From JBGTCD01 sp041749015 (GTDB lineage Bacteria; Bacteroidota; Bacteroidia; Cytophagales; Cyclobacteriaceae): DNA of 34,572 bases. The notes under the pieces are model-generated. The model saw only the letters and a list, made by a program, of their open reading frames with translations. It ran no database searches and was not told the DNA's origin. Made by a program: the position numbers and the translations under genes. Position 1 is the first letter of the stretch. Every line of letters starts with the position of its first letter. Below are positions 30,575 to 34,572 of the stretch, one piece after another. The stretch is taken from the NCBI GenBank assembly GCA_041749015.1, contig JBGTCD010000103.1, positions 1 through 34,572 on the forward strand. The letters are read 5' to 3'.

Positions 30575-32590
30575 TTAGTTTTCAATTAAATCAACCATAA
30601 TATTATAGGTTTCTTCAAGAAACCCATCATTTCTCAAGCTAAGGATCATAGCTTCATTTTGGGCTGACTTTTCTTTGTCAAGAGCTATAAGATCAGTTTC
30701 ATACTTGTGGTTTAGTATTTTTATATCGTCCCTGATTTTATAATCTATGTTAAAAAGGGTGGTCAAATGATCATCAATTTCCTCTATTTTTTCATTAAAA
30801 AGATCCGGACTAAGTGGTATTGACAACCCATCTATCATCCATTTGTTAATGAAGTTTTCAGATGCCTTGACTCTTGAAAAGTATTCTCCAGAGAACACCC
30901 GCTTTTGGGATTCAGATTTCAAAAATGGTAGGTTTTCTATTTTTTCTCTCTTAACCGATGAATTTATATTGAGACCAGTGGTGGTGTAAGCCCTTCTTCT
31001 GGGAACAAATAAATGGGCCGGATCAGGAATATGAATGTCTGGAAAAATCCCTTTTCCTTCGTGCGATAATCCATCAAGATTAAAAAAGTGAAGTACTGTA
31101 ACTTTTACCTGGTCACCTTGTTTTCCTATTTCAAATACATCCTGACCACTGCCCTTACCGTAAGTTGTGTCCCCAACAATAAGGCCCAGTCCATAGTATT
31201 GAATGACTCCGGATAATAGTTCTGAGGCGGAAGCTGAGGCTCTGTTAACCATTAAAATCAAAGGACCATTATAAGCAGTGCCCCGATTAAAATCTTTTAT
31301 CAGTTCAGGCTCGGGCTCTTCCTTTGTTTTTATCCAGGTGACCGGACCCTGGTTAATAAAAATCCCAGCGGTATTGATGGCCTCCAGCATTGATCCACCA
31401 CTGTTGTCTCTTAGGTCAATGATTAATCCTTCTATTCTATCACGTTTAAGCATCATGATCTCTTTAGCAAGGTCATTGGCTACTCCCAACATTGGGTGTT
31501 GTGTTTCATCGCTATAAAAGGTAGGCATTAAGATATATCCTACTCTATGCTTCCTTTCTATAATGTAGCTTTGTAATTGATTTTCATAAGATTCTGTTTG
31601 TTGCCGCATCACCTTAACCTCCTTAGTACCATCGGTTTCATGGAAGATCTGCAATTTTATTCCGGTAACTTCATCCTGATGAATAGCAAAGAATAGTTCT
31701 TCATCCTGCATACAAAAAAGGTTAATTTCTTCATCCGAAGGGATTAGATGGATTTTATTAATTAAATCTCCGGCATGGATTTGTTGCGTTTCCCAGGAGG
31801 GTCCGCCAAAAGTGATGTTTTCAACATAAATCTGTTGTAGATTGTTGAATTCCATATCCATCCCATAGGAGAATTGAAACTTTTCTAACATCCTTTGAAA
31901 CTGCAGGTATTCCTCTCTGGGCAAAAAATTGGTATCCGGGTCAAATGATTGACAAAAAGCATTCAGGAATTTTGACAAAACAAGTTGCGAATTGTCTTTG
32001 GTGTCCAAAAGTTTTTTGATTCTGCAACTATATATTTCTATTGATCTTTTAATTGCCAGCCTTAAATCCTCTGCTTGGTCTTCTAAATTAGTGTTGAGCA
32101 AAAGGCTATTAAATAGTATTCTTTCTTTCCATTTTACTACCTTTTCAGATTCTGTTTTTGGCCAATGGTTGTAATTTGGTTGGTGTGAAGGCAATATAAA
32201 ATTTTTATGCTCATGGATATTGAGATCTTCAGATTCGAGGTCCTTTAGTATTTTATCAGCCTGAATTATACTTTCATTATACATGGAAATTGCCTGCTCC
32301 AGAAAGGTTATTCTCCCTGTTTTGATTTCTTCCAATAAATCTCCGGCATAAAGATTAAGCGCATTGATTTGTTGTTGTGAAAAAAGAATCCCTTCCGGAT
32401 CAAGGGAATAGAGAAATCCACTAATGATTTTTTTGGCTCTTGCTTCGTCTATGTCTGAATAATCAAAGTGATTTTCTTTGATAATATCAATTATAGAAAT
32501 GATCTCAAAATTAGAAACAGGGGAGGGTTGTCCTCTTAATTCAGTAAGAGAAATAATGACAATTATCCCATACACAAGGATTTTTTGCAT
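30575..32590 (-). CDS. S41-family carboxy-terminal processing protease (Prc/Tsp-like)
   Basis: A 671-residue exported protease (signal MQKILVYGIIVIISLTELRG, then QPSP). It has a long helical N-terminal part (about 30-250), a PDZ-like region (about 255-340), and the S41 core with LRDNSGGSMLEAINTAGIFI and NRASASASELLSGVIQYYG. The catalytic pair is Ser454 (middle of SASAS) and Lys479 (TTYGKGSGQD). Their 25-residue spacing equals that of Ser430/Lys455 in E. coli Prc. The C-terminal ~150 residues are helical. Prc-like proteases trim the C-termini of periplasmic and membrane proteins and control murein hydrolases. Size and layout fit Prc rather than the shorter CtpA. The LIC11966-like gene follows after 10 bp. 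The 124 bp before its start are AT-rich and show nothing clear. Confidence 0.9.
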   Translation of the reverse strand: MQKILVYGIIVIISLTELRGQPSPVSNFEIISIIDIIKENHFDYSDIDEARAKKIISGFLYSLDPEGILFSQQQINALNLYAGDLLEEIKTGRITFLEQAISMYNESIIQADKILKDLESEDLNIHEHKNFILPSHQPNYNHWPKTESEKVVKWKERILFNSLLLNTNLEDQAEDLRLAIKRSIEIYSCRIKKLLDTKDNSQLVLSKFLNAFCQSFDPDTNFLPREEYLQFQRMLEKFQFSYGMDMEFNNLQQIYVENITFGGPSWETQQIHAGDLINKIHLIPSDEEINLFCMQDEELFFAIHQDEVTGIKLQIFHETDGTKEVKVMRQQTESYENQLQSYIIERKHRVGYILMPTFYSDETQHPMLGVANDLAKEIMMLKRDRIEGLIIDLRDNSGGSMLEAINTAGIFINQGPVTWIKTKEEPEPELIKDFNRGTAYNGPLILMVNRASASASELLSGVIQYYGLGLIVGDTTYGKGSGQDVFEIGKQGDQVKVTVLHFFNLDGLSHEGKGIFPDIHIPDPAHLFVPRRRAYTTTGLNINSSVKREKIENLPFLKSESQKRVFSGEYFSRVKASENFINKWMIDGLSIPLSPDLFNEKIEEIDDHLTTLFNIDYKIRDDIKILNHKYETDLIALDKEKSAQNEAMILSLRNDGFLEETYNIMVDLIEN

Positions 32591-32714
32591 CAGATAAAAA
32601 TAAGGGCAAATATTTATTTATACCAATGAATTTTAAGAAAATAAAAGTAATTGTTACCTGAAGCGGTAATCAAACAAGGCGCTTTTATAGAAAAAATTAA
32701 ATGTTAAGGTAAGT

Positions 32715-33200
32715 TTATTCAGGGCTGATTGCATCACCCAGCTTTATTTCTCCAGATTCAATAATTCGTGCGGTAATGCCCCCATGTCCGACCATAGCAT
32801 TATATCCCCCTTGGCCAAGCTGTTCTTCCATATTAGAGCAGGGGTGACAGAGACCTGTGTATTCCAGAATGGCCTCCCCTACTTGGAATCTTCGATCCTT
32901 AAGGGCCAGAAGATTGATCCCTTTTACAATGATATTTCTTCTGGTGATGCCCGGTTCAAGGTGGACTTTTCCCAGCATAGAGGCTACGGCATCCAGGTGT
33001 TCACACTGGATCAAGGTTACCTGCCTTTTGCCATTTTTGGAACCGTAATGGTCACCTTTGAGTCCCTGTCCTGCAATTGCTTCTACGGATTCGCAAGATT
33101 GAACGGGGGCCTTTCTTTCCGGACGGATGGAGATGTGGGTCACTTTACCTGCCTGGACCCAGGAGTTTTCAATCATATCCCGAATTGATTGCGACTTCAT
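32715..33200 (-). CDS. MOSC domain protein
   Basis: A 161-residue single-domain MOSC protein. Family features include ISIRPERKAPVQSCESVEAI, GLKGDHYG, RQVTLIQCEHLD and the conserved Cys in GLCHPCSNMEEQL, thought to bind sulfur or a molybdenum-cofactor-type ligand, as in YiiM/YuaD-type proteins that act on N-hydroxylated compounds. The substrate here is unknown. Start ATG at 33200, 6 bp after the stop of the T9SS protein gene on the same strand, so they may be co-transcribed although no functional link is evident. Confidence 0.88.
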   Translation of the reverse strand: MKSQSIRDMIENSWVQAGKVTHISIRPERKAPVQSCESVEAIAGQGLKGDHYGSKNGKRQVTLIQCEHLDAVASMLGKVHLEPGITRRNIIVKGINLLALKDRRFQVGEAILEYTGLCHPCSNMEEQLGQGGYNAMVGHGGITARIIESGEIKLGDAISPE

Positions 33201-33206
33201 CTGAAG

Positions 33207-34572
33207 TTAGTGATTCAGCAGTATTTTATAGGTTTTCACATTTTCAAGTGTTTCAACTCTTAAGAGGTAAAGTCCGTTATTCAAACCCCTTAAGTTAAGT
33301 TGATGTTCTTTAGGAATTTCACTTTCAATTATAACAACTTGACCAGATGAATTAAATATTTTTAAAGAATTTATTTTTTCGAATGACTTTATATTAATAG
33401 TACCTGTGGTTGGATTTGGATAGATATCTATTCCATTTTTAAGATCTTTAATACCCGCTATTGGGGCTTCTGAAAGTGTGAAATCATCCAGCATCAACAT
33501 CGTACCAGCATCAGAGGTATACCTAATGGAAAATCGAATCACATGACCTTCATAATCACTTAAATCAATATAGTATTCTTCCCAGTCGACAGAGGGTTCA
33601 AATACCACGGAGCCAGGAGCGGTGACAAAATCCTCCTGATTAAAATTAAAGGCCGGAGCATCATCAGTTGATATTCTAACCTCGAATTTTTCTTTGGGGG
33701 CCGCTTTATAGGACCTTGCTCTAAAGAATAAATAATTCTTATCACTGATTTTTAACTGAGGAGATATGAGCCATTTATCATCAGGCCCACTGATTGAGCC
33801 TGAAGCAATTAAATAGCGGGTTCCTTCTACAGCAGGAAAACTACTGGATACATTAGGGATGGTTGCCGCTGGATTGATTACTAAAAATCCAAATGGTGAT
33901 CCTGCTCCTTCAAAATTAAAATCCGGAGGGGTAATAGTGGCACTTTGATTATTATCAATAATCGTCCAGGGAGAAATATCATTTGAAAAATCTGTGTAAG
34001 GCTCAAATCCATTAGAAAAGTTTTCAGGAAATTCTATTTCAGCACTTTCAATAAATCTAAGATGATCAAAATAAATTGAACCCTTTTGGTCTGCTCCTGA
34101 TTGGTATCTTAGTTGGAATGAATCAATAAAAAAATCAGTCCCATCAAGGACTCCATTCCCGTTGATCCAGGGCACTACCTGATCCTTAGTAAGATCCCAG
34201 GTGATGAGCTTCCATCCAATCCAGTCAATGGTATACCACTGGCTACCCTCAAGCTGATTCATCCCATCCCTAATCATAAACCTGAATTGGTTGCCGGATC
34301 CGTCTCCAAATAGGAAGACCTGGACTTTGTGTGACTTATTAAATTTGTTGTTGTTTTGGGGAGCGGTTGGGGGTATATACTCTCTGATAAAAGGAGTCCC
34401 CACAAAATCTAAATCCCACCCATAGCTAAGGCGCATGCTGCCTGAACTCCCAAGTGAATTATTTACAATAGAAAATTCAAGCCCCATGGAGGTTTCTTCT
34501 GTAACGATGCCTTCCGTCTGTCCTGCTTGTTGTGGGCTCCACCATTGTGAAATATTGTTAAAATTATCAATA
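33207..34572 (-). CDS. T9SS-exported multidomain protein (choice-of-anchor J + type A sorting domain), 5'-truncated
   Basis: The frame stays open to the window edge, so about 454 C-terminal residues are visible. An N-terminal beta-sandwich (to about residue 190; it begins IDNFNNISQWWSPQQAGQTE and contains SIYFDHLRFIES) looks like a carbohydrate-binding or discoidin-type domain. A choice-of-anchor J / cleaved-adhesin domain follows (GFEPYTDFSNDISPWTIID to MLMLDDFTLSEA). The last ~80 residues are a typical T9SS type A sorting domain (IDIYPNPTTGTINIKS, LKIFNSSGQVV, LNNGLYLLRVETL). It should cross the outer membrane by the type IX system and be anchored or released at the surface. The catalytic or binding part, if any, may lie further upstream outside the window. 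Confidence 0.85.
   Translation of the reverse strand, partial: IDNFNNISQWWSPQQAGQTEGIVTEETSMGLEFSIVNNSLGSSGSMRLSYGWDLDFVGTPFIREYIPPTAPQNNNKFNKSHKVQVFLFGDGSGNQFRFMIRDGMNQLEGSQWYTIDWIGWKLITWDLTKDQVVPWINGNGVLDGTDFFIDSFQLRYQSGADQKGSIYFDHLRFIESAEIEFPENFSNGFEPYTDFSNDISPWTIIDNNQSATITPPDFNFEGAGSPFGFLVINPAATIPNVSSSFPAVEGTRYLIASGSISGPDDKWLISPQLKISDKNYLFFRARSYKAAPKEKFEVRISTDDAPAFNFNQEDFVTAPGSVVFEPSVDWEEYYIDLSDYEGHVIRFSIRYTSDAGTMLMLDDFTLSEAPIAGIKDLKNGIDIYPNPTTGTINIKSFEKINSLKIFNSSGQVVIIESEIPKEHQLNLRGLNNGLYLLRVETLENVKTYKILLNH

Noticed and set aside
1..34572. CRISPR array, insertion sequence, prophage, integron or defence system
   Set aside because: I saw no regularly spaced repeats, transposase or integrase motifs, terminal inverted repeats or defence-type domains on either strand; the genes are mainly housekeeping and envelope functions.

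Overview
The window looks like a chromosomal segment from a member of the Bacteroidota, most likely order Cytophagales; I cannot fix the family. The sequence-level reasons are a recurring TAnnTTTG -7 element (with a TTG about 17-20 bp upstream in three cases), a C-terminal type IX secretion (T9SS) sorting domain, a PorE-like OmpA/PD40 lipoprotein, paired DUF3857 proteins, Bacteroidota-style PurM and a DksA relative with a degraded zinc finger. Base composition is moderate (about 40-45% GC by eye). I see no insertion sequence, prophage, CRISPR array, toxin-antitoxin pair or defence island. No gene-free gap exceeds 300 bp.

Layout. 1-4.3 kb: 5' part of a Na+/Ca2+-type exchanger, an RluA/RluD-family pseudouridine synthase, a divergent ACC deaminase/D-cysteine desulfhydrase-like enzyme, then radA followed by a UPF0316 membrane protein. 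4.5-8.5 kb: two tandem exported DUF3857/transglutaminase-like proteins; the first lacks the catalytic Cys and the second keeps it. 8.5-13.2 kb: the rimP-nusA-infB translation/transcription operon, led by a promoter and a terminator-like hairpin inside its leader, and ending in a 63-residue membrane protein. 13.3-15.5 kb: asd translationally coupled through a TTGA overlap to a THUMP-like methyltransferase. 15.7-18.3 kb: a large secreted lamin-tail-domain protein, then a 53-codon small ORF. 18.5-19.6 kb: a lipoprotein isoaspartyl peptidase. 19.7-21.9 kb: a DksA-like protein, scpB and an RsuA/RluB-family pseudouridine synthase with a repetitive charged N-terminus. 22.1 kb: tRNA-Phe with its own promoter and terminator. 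22.3-26.9 kb: a membrane Fe-S protein, an HdrB-like CCG-domain protein, a 167-residue protein of unknown function and a PorE-like lipoprotein. 27.0-28.2 kb: purM. 28.2-34.6 kb (all minus strand): an AsmA-like protein, a LIC11966-like exported protein, a Prc-like S41 protease, a MOSC protein and the 3' part of a T9SS-exported multidomain protein.

Most of the window is housekeeping. The best candidates for something under-described are the putative attenuator in front of rimP-nusA-infB, the duplicated GKIDL motif in the disordered arm of IF2, the zinc-less DksA-like factor that keeps the active coiled-coil tip, the Fe-S/unknown-protein/PorE-like gene run, and the small ORF at 18362-18523. I did not find a clear, self-contained novel system.
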